From Eubacterium sp. (GTDB lineage Bacteria > Bacillota > Clostridia > Lachnospirales > Lachnospiraceae), in NCBI GenBank assembly GCA_017433295.1, contig JAFRHL010000017.1, forward strand, positions 36,706 through 100,705: DNA of 64,000 nucleotides, written 5' to 3'. Shown here piece after piece: positions 27,453-36,636 of the stretch. A program made the translations under genes and the position numbers. Below the pieces are notes generated by a model. That model saw only the letters and a program-made list of their open reading frames with translations. It ran no database searches and had not been told where the DNA came from. Position 1 is the stretch's first letter. The number at the start of each line of letters is the position of its first letter.

Positions 27453-27638
27453 TTACCAGCTTGCTTTTCTAACTCCAGGAATCTGGCCCTTATATGCCAA
27501 TTCGCGGAAACAAATTCTGCAAATTCCGTATTTTCTTAAGTAAGCGTGCGGACGACCGCAGATTCTGCAGCGTGTGTACTCTCTGGTAGAGAATTTCTGT
27601 TTACGCTGCTGTTTGATTTTCATTGCTTTCTTAGCCAT
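27453..27638 (-). CDS. rpsZ: 30S ribosomal protein S14, zinc-binding type Z
   Basis: A 61-residue S14 of the short zinc form. CRICGRPH and CRICFREL supply the four cysteine ligands. This form is the usual one in low-GC Firmicutes and differs from the longer zinc-free paralogue induced during zinc starvation. It lies between rplE and rpsH. The start [13 protein letters not shown] has GGAGG-like AGGAGG upstream. Confidence 0.98.
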   Translation of the reverse strand: MAKKAMKIKQQRKQKFSTREYTRCRICGRPHAYLRKYGICRICFRELAYKGQIPGVRKASW

Positions 27639-27652
27639 TAGAAACCTCCTGA

Positions 27653-28192
27653 TTATTTTGCGTATGGCATACCGAATAATGTCAGTAATTCGCGAGCTTC
27701 TTCATCTGTCTTCGCTGTTGTTACAAATATAACGTCCATACCTCTGACCTTTTCCACCTTATCATACTCGATCTCGGGGAAGATCAGCTGCTCCTTGATA
27801 CCCAGAGCGTAGTTTCCTCTTCCGTCAAAGGCGTTTGGATTAACGCCGCGGAAGTCACGTACACGGGGAAGGGCAAGGTTGATCAGACGATCAGCGAACT
27901 CATACATCTTCTCACCCCGGAGTGTGGTCTTACATCCGATGGACATGCCTTCTCTTAACTTGAAGTTCGCAACAGATTTCTTGGCCTTTGTGATCACTGC
28001 CTTCTGGCCTGTGATCTTTTCCATATCGCCCACAGCAGCGTCTAATAATTTATGATTCTCCTTGGCATCGCCAACGCCCATGTTCACAACGATCTTAACG
28101 AGCTTTGGGATCTCCAGATCATTCTTATAGCCGAACTTAGCTTTCATACCGGCCTTAATTTCGTTTTCGTACTGTTCTCTAAGTCTACTCAC
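27653..28192 (-). CDS. rplE: 50S ribosomal protein L5
   Basis: A 179-residue protein that binds 5S rRNA and contacts the P-site tRNA. Signatures are [16 protein letters not shown] near the N-terminus, [23 protein letters not shown] (first part [12 protein letters not shown]), and [17 protein letters not shown]. It ends [14 protein letters not shown]. Standard length and position between rplX and rpsZ. GGAGG lies ahead of the ATG. Confidence 0.98.
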   Translation of the reverse strand: MSRLREQYENEIKAGMKAKFGYKNDLEIPKLVKIVVNMGVGDAKENHKLLDAAVGDMEKITGQKAVITKAKKSVANFKLREGMSIGCKTTLRGEKMYEFADRLINLALPRVRDFRGVNPNAFDGRGNYALGIKEQLIFPEIEYDKVEKVRGMDVIFVTTAKTDEEARELLTLFGMPYAK

Positions 28193-28215
28193 TTTTAAGA
28201 AGCCTCCTTCCTTAA

Positions 28216-28524
28216 TCAGTCAATCACTTCGCCGGTTTTCTTGGCGAAACGAACTTTTCTGCCGTCAACAAATTTGAAACCGACTCTGGTAGGCTGTCCT
28301 TTGTGAAGCAGCATAACGTTGGATACATCGATGGGGCCTTCCTGCTGTATGATACCGCCGGCCTGGTTGGCCATGCTGGGTTTTGTATGCTTTGTGAGCA
28401 TGTTGACGCCTTCCACGATCACTCTGTGGTTCTTAACGTCTACGGAAATAACCTTACCTTCTTTATCGATATCTTTTCCGGCAATAACCTTTACCATATC
28501 GTCTTTTCTAATCTTATGAGCCAC
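28216..28524 (-). CDS. rplX: 50S ribosomal protein L24
   Basis: A 102-residue protein with an N-terminal KOW motif ([20 protein letters not shown], first part [15 protein letters not shown]) and [14 protein letters not shown]. It initiates 50S assembly by binding domain I of 23S rRNA near the exit tunnel. It lies between rplN and rplE. GGAGG precedes the start. Nothing unusual. Confidence 0.98.
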   Translation of the reverse strand: MAHKIRKDDMVKVIAGKDIDKEGKVISVDVKNHRVIVEGVNMLTKHTKPSMANQAGGIIQQEGPIDVSNVMLLHKGQPTRVGFKFVDGRKVRFAKKTGEVID

Positions 28525-28537
28525 CGTAGTTACCTCC

Positions 28538-28906
28538 TTATAATACTTCAGGAGCCAGGGATACGATCTTCATAAACTTCTTTTCACGAAGCTCTCTGGC
28601 AACCGGTCCAAAAATACGGGTTCCTCTGGGGGTGTTGTCTTCTTTGATGATTACTGCTGCATTCTCGTCAAATCTGATATAAGAACCATCTTTACGACGT
28701 GCGCCCTTTACGGTACGTACAACTACGGCCTTAACAACGTCACCCTTCTTTACAACGCCGCCTGGTGTTGCATCTTTAACAGTAGCAACGATGATATCTC
28801 CTATATTCGCATATCTTCTTGTTGAACCGCCCAGAACACGGATGCAAAGAAGCTCTTTAGCTCCGGTATTGTCGGCAACTCGAAGTCTTGATTCCTGCTG
28901 GATCAT
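28538..28906 (-). CDS. rplN: 50S ribosomal protein L14
   Basis: A 122-residue, highly conserved beta-barrel protein. It begins [27 protein letters not shown] (signature [19 protein letters not shown] region) and contains [19 protein letters not shown]14 forms inter-subunit bridges with 16S rRNA and is the docking point of RsfS. Position between rpsQ and rplX is standard. Confidence 0.98.
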   Translation of the reverse strand: MIQQESRLRVADNTGAKELLCIRVLGGSTRRYANIGDIIVATVKDATPGGVVKKGDVVKAVVVRTVKGARRKDGSYIRFDENAAVIIKEDNTPRGTRIFGPVARELREKKFMKIVSLAPEVL

Positions 28907-28929
28907 GTTCTTATCTCCTTTTCTGTGGG

Positions 28930-29184
28930 TTATTTAGCTTTCTCAACGATCTCGACAAGTCTCCATCTCTTATCCTTGGATAAAGGTCTTGTCTCCATAA
29001 CTTTCACTCTGTCGCCGACCCTGCACTGATTCTGCTCGTCATGGGCCTTTAATTTATAGGTTCTTTTTACGATCTTGCCGTATAAAGGATGTTTTACATT
29101 ATCAGTAACGCTGACAACGATGGTCTTATCCATCTTGTCGCTGGTTACAAGACCTACTCGAGTCTTTCTAAGGTTTCTATCCAC
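28930..29184 (-). CDS. rpsQ: 30S ribosomal protein S17
   Basis: An 84-residue OB-fold protein with the family pattern [16 protein letters not shown] near the N-terminus and [21 protein letters not shown] near the C-terminus (core [18 protein letters not shown]). It binds the 5' domain of 16S rRNA early in assembly. It lies between rpmC and rplN with a GGAGG-type site. Confidence 0.98.
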   Translation of the reverse strand: MDRNLRKTRVGLVTSDKMDKTIVVSVTDNVKHPLYGKIVKRTYKLKAHDEQNQCRVGDRVKVMETRPLSKDKRWRLVEIVEKAK

Positions 29185-29207
29185 AACAATTCCTCCTTAT
29201 TCGCTAA

Positions 29208-29408
29208 TTACGCACTCTTCTCAGCGATGATTCCCTGGATCCTGGCAATGTTTCTTCTGACTTCTTTAATTCTGCTGGTGTTATCTAACTGATTGGTTGC
29301 GTTCTGGAATCTCAGGTTGAATAATTCCTTTTTAGCAGCTACTAATTCATCATTAAGTTCTGCGAGGGATTTTGTTCTTAAATCTTCTACATACTTAGTT
29401 GTTTTCAT
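29208..29408 (-). CDS. rpmC: 50S ribosomal protein L29
   Basis: A 66-residue helical-hairpin protein. [23 protein letters not shown] (core [18 protein letters not shown]) is the L29 signature, and it ends with [14 protein letters not shown]. It sits at the tunnel exit near L23. Its ATG overlaps the rplP stop by four bases (ATGA), which implies coupled translation. Confidence 0.98.
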   Translation of the reverse strand: MKTTKYVEDLRTKSLAELNDELVAAKKELFNLRFQNATNQLDNTSRIKEVRRNIARIQGIIAEKSA

Positions 29409-29836
29409 TCTGCTTCACCGCCTTCTAAATCTGCACGGGAAACGATCTTGCACTTCACAGGCAATTTGTGCATGGCAAGACGTAACGCTTCTCTTGCTGT
29501 TTCCTCAGGAACTCCGGCAACTTCGAACATTACACGGCCTGGTTTTACTACTGCTACCCAATACTCTAATGTACCTTTACCGGAACCCATACGTGTCTCA
29601 GCCGGCTTAGCTGTAACCGGTTTATCCGGGAAGATCTTGATCCATACTTTACCGCCACGCTTCATATAACGGGTCATGGCAATACGGGCAGCTTCGATCT
29701 GGTTGGATTTGATCCATGCGGGCTCAACTGCAACCAGGCCATACTCACCGTATGTGATTTTATTTCCTCTTGTAGCCTTGCCAGCCATGGAACCACGGAA
29801 CTGTTTACGGCGTTTTACTCTTTTAGGCATTAACAT
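29405..29836 (-). CDS. rplP: 50S ribosomal protein L16
   Basis: A 143-residue protein beginning [16 protein letters not shown], with the signature [20 protein letters not shown] near the middle (core [18 protein letters not shown]). L16 helps shape the A-site and organise helix 38/89. It overlaps rpsC by one base upstream and rpmC by four bases downstream, the tight packing normal for this operon. Confidence 0.98.
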   Translation of the reverse strand: MLMPKRVKRRKQFRGSMAGKATRGNKITYGEYGLVAVEPAWIKSNQIEAARIAMTRYMKRGGKVWIKIFPDKPVTAKPAETRMGSGKGTLEYWVAVVKPGRVMFEVAGVPEETAREALRLAMHKLPVKCKIVSRADLEGGEAE

Positions 29837-30498
29837 TATTTATCGCTCCCTTCCTTCGTTTCCTTTGTAGGAAGTACTTCACCATGGTAGATCCAAACCT
29901 TAACACCGACTTTACCGTAGGTGGTGTTGGCTTCGGCAAAACCATAATCAATATCTGCTCTCAATGTCTGCAGCGGAATATTACCCTCACTGTAGAACTC
30001 TGTACGGGCCATGTCAGCACCGGAAAGACGGCCGGCAACCATTGTCTTGATACCCAGGGCACCATTTCTCATGGCTCTCTGCATACAGGACTTCATGGCA
30101 CGACGGAAGGAGATACGATGCTCTAACTGCTGGGCAATGTTCTCAGCAACAAGCTGCGCATCCTTGTCAACGTCATATCTTTTTACTTCTTTGATCTCGA
30201 TCATGAGCTTCTTGTCGGTAAGCTTTGAAAGCTCCTTCTTAAGCTCCTCGATGGCGGAACCGCCGCGGCCGATCACAATACCCGGCTTGGCAGTATGGAT
30301 AATGATCTTTAAACGTCCGGAGGCTCTCTCAATCTCTGTGTGGGAGATACCTGCGGTGAATAATCTTTTCTTGATATACTCTCTGAGTTTATTATCTTCA
30401 ACAAGATAATCTGCGAAATCTTTTTCTGCATACCATCTTGAATCCCAATCTTTAATGATTCCGACTCTTAATCCATGAGGATTAACTTTCTGTCCCAT
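29836..30498 (-). CDS. rpsC: 30S ribosomal protein S3
   Basis: A 220-residue protein with [14 protein letters not shown] at the start. A KH type II domain contains [16 protein letters not shown], and the C-terminal part carries [17 protein letters not shown] and [12 protein letters not shown]3 lines the mRNA entry tunnel and contributes to helicase activity. It lies between rplV and rplP, with GGAGG upstream of the ATG. Confidence 0.98.
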   Translation of the reverse strand: MGQKVNPHGLRVGIIKDWDSRWYAEKDFADYLVEDNKLREYIKKRLFTAGISHTEIERASGRLKIIIHTAKPGIVIGRGGSAIEELKKELSKLTDKKLMIEIKEVKRYDVDKDAQLVAENIAQQLEHRISFRRAMKSCMQRAMRNGALGIKTMVAGRLSGADMARTEFYSEGNIPLQTLRADIDYGFAEANTTYGKVGVKVWIYHGEVLPTKETKEGSDK

Positions 30499-30509
30499 CG
30501 TAAACCTCC

Positions 30510-30896
30510 TTATCTTTCATCCAGAACGATCGTGATATGGCTCTGCCTGTGCTCAATCCTGTAGGCTCTGCCCTGAGCTCTCGGCCTGATTCTCTTCATT
30601 GTAGGTCCCTTGTTGGCGTAGCACTCTGCAATGTAAAGATTCTCTCTTGCCATACCGTTATTATTCTCTGCGTTGGCGATAGCGGATTTTAATAATTTTC
30701 CGATGATTTCGGAAGCATATCTTGGGTTATATTCTAAAATTCCCAAAGCAGTTTCCACGTCTTTGCCTCTGATGGCATCGAGTACGAAACATGCTTTTGT
30801 CACAGAACATCTGGCATAAGAAAGCTTTGCAGATGGTCTGGTATCTTTATTAGCATTTCTTTCTCTTTTAATTTGGGATCTATGTCCTTTTGCCAT
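30510..30896 (-). CDS. rplV: 50S ribosomal protein L22
   Basis: A 128-residue protein. The core has [21 protein letters not shown] and [12 protein letters not shown], and the C-terminal signature [17 protein letters not shown] is the hairpin that extends into the exit tunnel and interacts with macrolides. The first 20 residues are basic and somewhat longer than in E. coli. It lies between rpsS and rplV's usual neighbour rpsC, with a GGAGG-type site. Confidence 0.98.
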   Translation of the reverse strand: MAKGHRSQIKRERNANKDTRPSAKLSYARCSVTKACFVLDAIRGKDVETALGILEYNPRYASEIIGKLLKSAIANAENNNGMARENLYIAECYANKGPTMKRIRPRAQGRAYRIEHRQSHITIVLDER

Positions 30897-30926
30897 GGAT
30901 GAACCCTCCTTTTACTGGCTTCAAAC

Positions 30927-31208
30927 TTACCTAACTCTACTCTTCTTCTCGTCTTTACCGTGTCCTCTGTAGGTCCTGGTTGCAACAAACTCACCTAATT
31001 TATGTCCAACCATATCCTCTGTAACATATACCGGCACATGTCTTCTTCCGTCATGCACTGCGAAGGTATGACCTACGAACTGCGGGAAGATGGTAGAACG
31101 GCGGGACCATGTTTTGATCACACTCTTGTTGCCGGACTGATTCATCTCATCTACTTTTTTTAATAAACTTTTATCAGCAAATGGTCCTTTTTTCAGTGAA
31201 CGAGCCAT
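30927..31208 (-). CDS. rpsS: 30S ribosomal protein S19
   Basis: A 93-residue protein starting [19 protein letters not shown], with [23 protein letters not shown] as the family signature (core [19 protein letters not shown]) and ending [16 protein letters not shown]. It sits in the head of the 30S subunit near S13. It follows rplB by 13 bp. The start has GGAGG. Confidence 0.98.
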   Translation of the reverse strand: MARSLKKGPFADKSLLKKVDEMNQSGNKSVIKTWSRRSTIFPQFVGHTFAVHDGRRHVPVYVTEDMVGHKLGEFVATRTYRGHGKDEKKSRVR

Positions 31209-31221
31209 GTCTTACCTCCTA

Positions 31222-32064
31222 TTATTTGATGCTTTTACCGTCTCTTCTTCTGACGATCAGCTTATTGGACTGCTTGTTTTTCTTCCTTGTCTTTAAGCCC
31301 AGTGCAGGTTTGCCCCACGGTGTAGACGGGCCCGGACGACCGATGGGTGAACGTCCCTCTCCACCACCATGTGGATGATCATTGGGGTTCATAACAGAAC
31401 CGCGGACTGTCGGACGGATACCCATGTGACGCTTACGTCCTGCCTTACCGATATTGATCAGGTCGTGTTCAATATTTCCAACCTGACCGATGGTAGCACG
31501 GCAGTTGATCGGTACCATTCTCATCTCGCCGGAAGGAAGACGAAGTGTCGCGTACTTGCCTTCTTTAGCCATAAGCTGTGCGGAGTTACCAGCAGAGCGG
31601 ACAAGCTGAGCGCCTCTTCCTGCATGAAGCTCCACGTTGTGGATCTCTGTACCTACAGGAATGTTCTCCAGCGGCAGGCAGTTGCCGATATGAATCTCGG
31701 CTTCAGGACCATTCATAAGAACCTGGCCAACCTCAAGTTTATAAGGTGCAATGATATAGGATTTCACGCCGTCTGCATAGCAGATCAGAGCGATATTAGC
31801 TGTTCTGTTGGGATCGTACTCAATGGCAATTACCTTTGCCGGGATATTGTCTTTATATCTCTTGAAGTCGATCATTCTGTATTTTCTTCTGGTGCCGCCT
31901 CCGCGGTGCCTTACTGTGATCTTACCCTGATTATTACGGCCGGAGTTCTTCTTTAAAGAATAAGTTAAGGATTTCTCAGGCTTTGTTTTTGTGATCTCTG
32001 AAAAATCAGAACCGGTCATATGTCTTCTGGAAGGTGTATATGGGTTATAAGTTTTGATTCCCAT
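31222..32064 (-). CDS. rplB: 50S ribosomal protein L2
   Basis: A 280-residue core protein needed for subunit association and peptidyl-transferase activity. It starts [16 protein letters not shown]. The middle has [11 protein letters not shown]-like [13 protein letters not shown], and the C-terminal signature [21 protein letters not shown] includes the conserved histidine close to the catalytic centre. It ends in a basic tail ([17 protein letters not shown]-type). Standard position between rplW and rpsS. Confidence 0.98.
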   Translation of the reverse strand: MGIKTYNPYTPSRRHMTGSDFSEITKTKPEKSLTYSLKKNSGRNNQGKITVRHRGGGTRRKYRMIDFKRYKDNIPAKVIAIEYDPNRTANIALICYADGVKSYIIAPYKLEVGQVLMNGPEAEIHIGNCLPLENIPVGTEIHNVELHAGRGAQLVRSAGNSAQLMAKEGKYATLRLPSGEMRMVPINCRATIGQVGNIEHDLINIGKAGRKRHMGIRPTVRGSVMNPNDHPHGGGEGRSPIGRPGPSTPWGKPALGLKTRKKNKQSNKLIVRRRDGKSIK

Positions 32065-32142
32065 TACTGTCTCTCCTTTCGTTTCCGAATATTTAATGTC
32101 ACGCTTTTATGCGTATAATTCTGGTCTTTTTTACGCTGTATC

Positions 32143-32442
32143 TTACAGTCCTTCGAATACCTGGATATCAGCGCTTTCCTCTGTCAGCTTAACGATGGCT
32201 TTTTTCTGCTTCGCTGTTCTTCCGTAGATCATGCCGCGGCGTTTCTTCTTGCCCTGAAGGTTCATGGTGTTGACCTTCTCTACCTTTGTGCCCTCGAACA
32301 TCTTCTCAACGGCTTCTTTGATCTGGGACTTAGTTGCCTCCGGATTAACAAGGAAAGTGTATTTCTTCTCTGCCATAGCAGTCATACTTTTTTCTGTAAC
32401 GACTGGTTTTAAGATGACGTCATAATATTTTAAATCTGCCAT
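32143..32442 (-). CDS. rplW: 50S ribosomal protein L23
   Basis: A 99-residue tunnel-exit protein that docks trigger factor and SRP. YYDVILKPVVTEKSM is the N-terminal signature, then YTFLVNPEATKSQIKEAVE and VNTMNLQGKKKRRG. Its ATG overlaps the rplD stop by one base. A 78-bp gap, larger than most in this operon, separates it from rplB. Confidence 0.98.
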   Translation of the reverse strand: MADLKYYDVILKPVVTEKSMTAMAEKKYTFLVNPEATKSQIKEAVEKMFEGTKVEKVNTMNLQGKKKRRGMIYGRTAKQKKAIVKLTEESADIQVFEGL

Positions 32443-33062
32443 TATGCGTATACCTCCTCAATCGCCTGCACTGCATCCTTTGTAACGACCATGGTGTCAT
32501 ACTTTAAGATATCGTATACATTGATGGTGTTTACAGCAGCGGTCTTAACGGTTGGTAAGTTGCCAGCGGACCTGACCACGATCTCATCTTTTTCTTTTGT
32601 TACGATCAGAGCCTTAACAACCTTCAGATTATCTAAAACTGCCTTCATCTGCTTTGTCTTGATCTCCGGAAGTGTAAGCTGGTCAAGTACGATGAACTTG
32701 TTCTCAGCTACTCTGGATGTAAGAACGGACTTTAAGGCAGCCCTCTTTTCCTTCTTGTTCATCTTTACGGAATAGTCTCTTGGCTTCGGAGCAAATACAA
32801 CTCCACCGCCTGTCCACTGGGGAGCACGGATGGAACCCTGTCTTGCGTGGCCTGTTCCCTTCTGTCTCCAGGGCTTTCTTCCGCCGCCGCTGACTTCCGA
32901 GCGGGTCTTTGCGCTCTGGGTACCCTGACGTTTATTAGCAAGCTGCGCTACAACAGCCTGATGAACCAGATGTTCGTTTACCGGCACTGCGAAGATAGAA
33001 TCGGCAAGTTCGATTGTATCAACCTGAGCACCTTCCATATTATAAACAGATACTGATGCCAT
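32442..33062 (-). CDS. rplD: 50S ribosomal protein L4
   Basis: A 206-residue protein. The extended loop that reaches the exit tunnel is recognisable as KTRSEVSGGGRKPWRQKGTGHARQGS (core GGGRKPWRQKGTGHARQGS). In E. coli L4 also represses the S10 operon through its leader; a structured leader exists here upstream of rpsJ, but the effector in this organism is not known. It overlaps rplW by one base. Confidence 0.98.
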   Translation of the reverse strand: MASVSVYNMEGAQVDTIELADSIFAVPVNEHLVHQAVVAQLANKRQGTQSAKTRSEVSGGGRKPWRQKGTGHARQGSIRAPQWTGGGVVFAPKPRDYSVKMNKKEKRAALKSVLTSRVAENKFIVLDQLTLPEIKTKQMKAVLDNLKVVKALIVTKEKDEIVVRSAGNLPTVKTAAVNTINVYDILKYDTMVVTKDAVQAIEEVYA

Positions 33063-33088
33063 ATTAAGATCCTCCTTCCTTTCGCGCC

Positions 33089-33718
33089 TTATGCTTTCAC
33101 TGTGTTCTTCAATGTTACCAGTGCCTTCTTCGGTCCCGGAACGGATCCCTTCACCAACATAACATTGTTTTCTTTGTCTATACGAACGACTTCCAGATTC
33201 TGTACGGTAACCTGTACATGACCCATATGTCCGGGCATCTTCTTTCCCTTCATAACCTTGGCGGGATCAGAAGCCATACCGTTGGAACCTGCATGACGAT
33301 GATACTTGGAACCATGTGTCTTGGGACCTGTGTGCTGGCCATGTCTCTTGATGGCGCCCTGGTATCCCTTACCCTTGGAGATGGCGGTTGCATCGATCTT
33401 ATCTCCTGCCGCGAACATATCTACTGTGATCTCCTGGCCAACTGTGTAGTTTTCCGCGTCATCCAGCTTAAACTCTTTTACAAATCTCTTGGGTGTAGTG
33501 CCTGCCTTGTCAAAATGACCCTTCATGGGCTTGGTGGTAAGCTTCTCTCTCTTATCCACGAATCCTACCTGAACAGCACTGTAACCATCATTCTCAAGGG
33601 TCTTGACCTGTGTTACCACACAAGGTCCTGCCTGTAATACGGTAACCGGAATTAATTCTCCATCTTCGGCGAAGATCTGAGTCATACCGATCTTTGTTGC
33701 TAAAATAGCCTTTTTCAT
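33089..33718 (-). CDS. rplC: 50S ribosomal protein L3
   Basis: A 209-residue protein with [16 protein letters not shown] at the N-terminus and [19 protein letters not shown] near the C-terminus. The central loop approaching the peptidyl-transferase centre contains [19 protein letters not shown] (methylated glutamine region in E. coli). Standard position after rpsJ. Strong GGAGG before the ATG. Confidence 0.98.
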   Translation of the reverse strand: MKKAILATKIGMTQIFAEDGELIPVTVLQAGPCVVTQVKTLENDGYSAVQVGFVDKREKLTTKPMKGHFDKAGTTPKRFVKEFKLDDAENYTVGQEITVDMFAAGDKIDATAISKGKGYQGAIKRHGQHTGPKTHGSKYHRHAGSNGMASDPAKVMKGKKMPGHMGHVQVTVQNLEVVRIDKENNVMLVKGSVPGPKKALVTLKNTVKA

Positions 33719-33794
33719 TATAAATACCTCCTGGTTTTTCTACAGCGGATCACTCTCCCGTATAATGAAAGTGATCTTACTAGTTTACAGCGGA

Positions 33795-34112
33795 TTATTT
33801 TGTCTTCATCTTGATATCGATGTAAACGCCTGCCGGCATCTCAAGCCTTGATAAGGCATCCACTGTCTTCTGAGTAGGTGTAATGATGTCAATCAGTCTC
33901 TTATGAGTTCTCTGCTCGAACTGCTCTCTGGAATCCTTATACTTATGAACCGCACGAAGGATCGTAACGATTTCCTTCTTGGTGGGCATGGGTACCGGTC
34001 CGCTGACCTTGGATCCTGTCTTCTTAACAGTCTCGATGATACTTTTAGCTGCTGCATCAATTAACTGATGATCGTACGCTTTCAACGTGATTCTCATAAT
34101 TTGACTTGCCAT
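33795..34112 (-). CDS. rpsJ: 30S ribosomal protein S10 (NusE)
   Basis: A 105-residue protein beginning [19 protein letters not shown], with [18 protein letters not shown] and [19 protein letters not shown], the S10 signature. It is a 30S head protein that also joins NusB in transcription antitermination. First gene of the superoperon, preceded by a long structured leader and a promoter at 34348-34375. The start has GGAGG (GGAGGCGAC). Confidence 0.98.
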   Translation of the reverse strand: MASQIMRITLKAYDHQLIDAAAKSIIETVKKTGSKVSGPVPMPTKKEIVTILRAVHKYKDSREQFEQRTHKRLIDIITPTQKTVDALSRLEMPAGVYIDIKMKTK

Positions 34113-34342
34113 AAAAAAAGTCGCCTCCTTTTCGCACTAATAACAGTACGACAAGCGGTGACTGTACACTCCTCCGTGTGTGTCCTTCGAACCTCCACAC
34201 TGCGTCTCTACGTAACCATGTAGATTGTAATCTTGTACAGTGACTTGTCGCCAGTTTTCTTAACTTGACATTCGCTCCACGGAAAAACCTGCGTCTTAAG
34301 CGCAGCAACCTCACGCTTCTTCGCTATCATGTCACACAACAA
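34113..34342 (-). ncRNA. Structured leader of the S10 operon (candidate ribosomal protein leader)
   Basis: About 230 bases between the promoter and rpsJ. On the minus strand a long-range helix joins 34233-34250 and 34149-34168 (CGACAAG with CTTGTCG, ACTGTACA with TGTACAGT). It encloses smaller hairpins such as CTACATGGTTACGTAG, and CTGCG/CGCAG lies further upstream. Ribosomal-protein leaders ahead of S10 operons are known in Firmicutes; whether this is the same motif needs a covariance search. Confidence 0.6.
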
Positions 34343-34347
34343 GTTCT

Positions 34348-34375
34348 ATTATACACGTTTTAATAGAGATTGCAA
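34348..34375 (-). promoter_or_regulatory. Promoter of the S10-spc operon
   Basis: TTGCAA (34370-34375) and a perfect TATAAT (34348-34353) with 16-base spacing on the minus strand, the only good promoter match ahead of rpsJ. The transcript would begin near 34341, giving the long leader described above. Confidence 0.75.
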
Positions 34376-34394
34376 GCATTATTTTTATTATTCT

Positions 34395-34904
34395 TTAATC
34401 CTGAAGACTTTCCCTTATCACAGGATTCAGTCTTTTTGTCAGCATACTGCTTAAAAGCCCTGTGACAATCCCGGCTGAAAGGCCGGCAAGGATGAGCAGG
34501 GGAAGATAGTAGATCAGGGACCGGGTTTCCAGAACCCCTATGGCCACCAGGATCTGTCCCACATTGTGAAAGACTCCCCCCGCCACGCTGACACCGGTCA
34601 GGCTGAACTTCTCTGTTTTTTTCAGGAGAACCATGGCCAGGATACTTAATAAGGCTCCTGCGGCGCTGTAGACCATGGCAAAGCCGCTTCCGAAAAGCAT
34701 TCCCGACAGCAGTATCCTTAAGGAAGTAATAAGAAGGGCCGCCCCGATTCCCATCGTATAGAGAAGCACCATGGTGACAACATTGGCAAGGCCCAGCTTG
34801 ACCCCCGGAACCCCCGGGTTAAAGGGGATCAAGCGCTCAATATATCCCGCCACCAGGGCCAGGGCCAGAAACATGCCATATAATGCTGTTTTTTTTGCTT
34901 TCAT
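34395..34904 (-). CDS. Gx transporter / heptaprenyl diphosphate synthase component I family protein
   Basis: A 169-residue polytopic membrane protein of the Hpre_diP_synt_I family, with about five hydrophobic segments (TALYGMFLALALVAGYIE, LGLANVVTMVLLYTMGIG and others). Members are often encoded next to quinone-isoprenoid or NADH:flavin genes; transport of an isoprenoid-related or other solute has been proposed, not proven. The start at 34904 is supported by the overlap TGATG with the upstream methyltransferase stop, signifying coupled translation. The longer in-frame start at 34922 lacks a separate ribosome site. Confidence 0.8.
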   Translation of the reverse strand: MKAKKTALYGMFLALALVAGYIERLIPFNPGVPGVKLGLANVVTMVLLYTMGIGAALLITSLRILLSGMLFGSGFAMVYSAAGALLSILAMVLLKKTEKFSLTGVSVAGGVFHNVGQILVAIGVLETRSLIYYLPLLILAGLSAGIVTGLLSSMLTKRLNPVIRESLQD

Positions 34905-35770
34905 CAGACACCGCTCTCCCATCTCCCCGAGGCACCGCAGGGCAGGACCAGGCCATTTCCCGATACCGGAAGACCAATCTCCTGGGAATTGATATTTCCC
35001 CCATGTCCGGGGCTTACAGCCGAGCCAAGCATATAGGACAGCACCGCGGGCTGGAGACCCGTCGTATAAGAATTGATCAGGAAAAAGAGCGGATTATCGG
35101 ATAAAAGCTTTTCACAAAGACACACCAGCGGATAAATCTTTTCTTCTATTTTCCAGATCTCCCCCTTTGGACCTCTGCCGTAGGAAGGCGGATCCATGAT
35201 GATACCGTCATAATGATTTCCCCGGCGGATCTCCCTTTCCACGAACTTCACACAGTCATCCACCAGCCAGCGGACAGGTGCATTGCCAAGGCCGGAGGCC
35301 AGGGCATTTTCCCTCGCCCAGGTAACCATGCCCTTTGACGCATCCACATGGGTCACGGATGCTCCTGCCGCAGCCGCCGCCAGGGTGGCGCCGCCTGTAT
35401 AGGCAAATAGATTGAGCACCTTGACCGGACGGCCCGCCCTTTTTATTATGCCGGAAAACCAGTCCCAGTTTACCGCCTGTTCCGGGAAGAGACCGGTATG
35501 CTTAAAGCTGAAGGGCTTTAAGCGGAAAGTCAGGTCACCATAATGAATATCCCATTGCTCCGGCAGGTCAAAAAACTCCCACTCTCCGCCTCCCCGTTTG
35601 CTCCTGTGATAGTGAGCATTCAGCCTTTTCCATCTTCTGTCCGTCTTAGGGGTAGTCCAGATCACCTGGGGGTCAGGCCGCAGGAGAATATATCTTCCCC
35701 ACCGCTCCAGCTTTTCTCCCCCGCTGCAGTCCAGCACTTCATAATCTTTCCATTTATCAGCGATCCACAT
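34904..35770 (-). CDS. Class I SAM-dependent rRNA methyltransferase-like protein (RlmI/RlmK-related)
   Basis: A 288-residue methyltransferase. The SAM-binding motif I is VLNLFAYTGGATLAAA, motif II has VTHVDASKGM, and the catalytic DPPSYGRGP fits the RlmI/RlmKL-type rRNA methyltransferases. A PUA domain, present in RlmI, is not seen. The target base is therefore unknown. The ATG at 35770 (GAAGGA 8 bases upstream) is preferred over one 14 codons earlier that lies close to the inverted repeat at 35798-35860. It overlaps the next gene by one base. Confidence 0.85.
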   Translation of the reverse strand: MWIADKWKDYEVLDCSGGEKLERWGRYILLRPDPQVIWTTPKTDRRWKRLNAHYHRSKRGGGEWEFFDLPEQWDIHYGDLTFRLKPFSFKHTGLFPEQAVNWDWFSGIIKRAGRPVKVLNLFAYTGGATLAAAAAGASVTHVDASKGMVTWARENALASGLGNAPVRWLVDDCVKFVEREIRRGNHYDGIIMDPPSYGRGPKGEIWKIEEKIYPLVCLCEKLLSDNPLFFLINSYTTGLQPAVLSYMLGSAVSPGHGGNINSQEIGLPVSGNGLVLPCGASGRWESGV

Positions 35771-35797
35771 TGTGTTGTCCTTCTTTCTGCTTTTTAA

Positions 35798-35860
35798 GAG
35801 AGTGGACGGCACTTTGCCTCCCGGTGCAGACTCTCACGAGACAAAGAACCGTCCACTCTC
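35798..35860. repeat. Inverted repeat between traX-like and methyltransferase genes
   Basis: GAGAGTGGACGG (35798-35809) pairs perfectly with CCGTCCACTCTC (35849-35860), enclosing a 39-base loop with CTCTCACGAGAC. It may serve as a weak terminator for the upstream traX-like gene, since TTAAAAAG follows on the minus strand. The sequence type resembles short dispersed repeats of clostridial genomes. Confidence 0.5.
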
Positions 35861-35890
35861 ACATTTTTACTCATCATATCATCGGGAGAT

Positions 35891-36604
35891 TTATTTTGTC
35901 AACTGTCCAAGCAGCCCCAGGATCAGCAGGTGGGCAGGATAAAAGCAATAAAAGAACCATTTGTTAAAACAGGGGAACCTTTCCGACTTTCTTCCATTAT
36001 ATAAGAAAAGCATACAGACAGCAGCCGCCGCAGGTCCTGCCGCCGTACCCAGGGTATGCCACAGAAGTTCAGGGCCGGAACAGTTATCCAGATAGTAAAG
36101 AAAATGAGGCACAACGATAATAAGAACCGAGAAGATCCAGGCCTTATATTCTTTCTCCCTCTTGTCTCCCGCCCAAAGAAAAAGAAATACAAAGGCCGGA
36201 GCCATACAGGACCAGTCGCAAAAGAAACAGGCCAGTACCAGAAGTGACATATACAGCCCTCTTTTTTCAGGCTCAAAGCAGGTGTAGTACACATGGATCA
36301 GCAGAAAGCAGAAAAAAAGAGTAAAGAGCATATTCAGTTCTCTGACAGAGAGTATTCTGTTTTCCGGGAAAGCGAGACTGTATGGGATCTGAGAAAGAAG
36401 GGCAAATAGAAGAAGGCGCAGGCCGTACTGTTTTTTCGACCTGGTATATTGATAGCCTTCCACCAGAAAACGGCACATGACCACTGCCGTGAAATAGCCG
36501 ATGTCGATAAAGATTTCCGAAAGGGGAGGTTTTAACAGTATCATTCCCATATGATTCAGGAGCATGGCAAATACGGCCATATATTTGATGGTATCCCGGG
36601 TCAT
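35891..36604 (-). CDS. TraX family membrane protein
   Basis: A 237-residue polytopic membrane protein of the TraX family, named after the F-pilin acetylating protein. The N-terminal IKYMAVFAMLLNHMGMIL is the family signature, followed by RFLVEGYQYTRSKKQYG and LLFALLSQIPYSLAF. About eight membrane helices are visible. In chromosomal Firmicute copies no pilin partner is known, so acyl transfer to some other cell-surface target is an inference. It lies 32 bp from the tagF-like gene. Confidence 0.87.
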   Translation of the reverse strand: MTRDTIKYMAVFAMLLNHMGMILLKPPLSEIFIDIGYFTAVVMCRFLVEGYQYTRSKKQYGLRLLLFALLSQIPYSLAFPENRILSVRELNMLFTLFFCFLLIHVYYTCFEPEKRGLYMSLLVLACFFCDWSCMAPAFVFLFLWAGDKREKEYKAWIFSVLIIVVPHFLYYLDNCSGPELLWHTLGTAAGPAAAAVCMLFLYNGRKSERFPCFNKWFFYCFYPAHLLILGLLGQLTK

Positions 36605-36636
36605 AAAGGTATACTCCCCTTTCTTAAGTTAATTCA

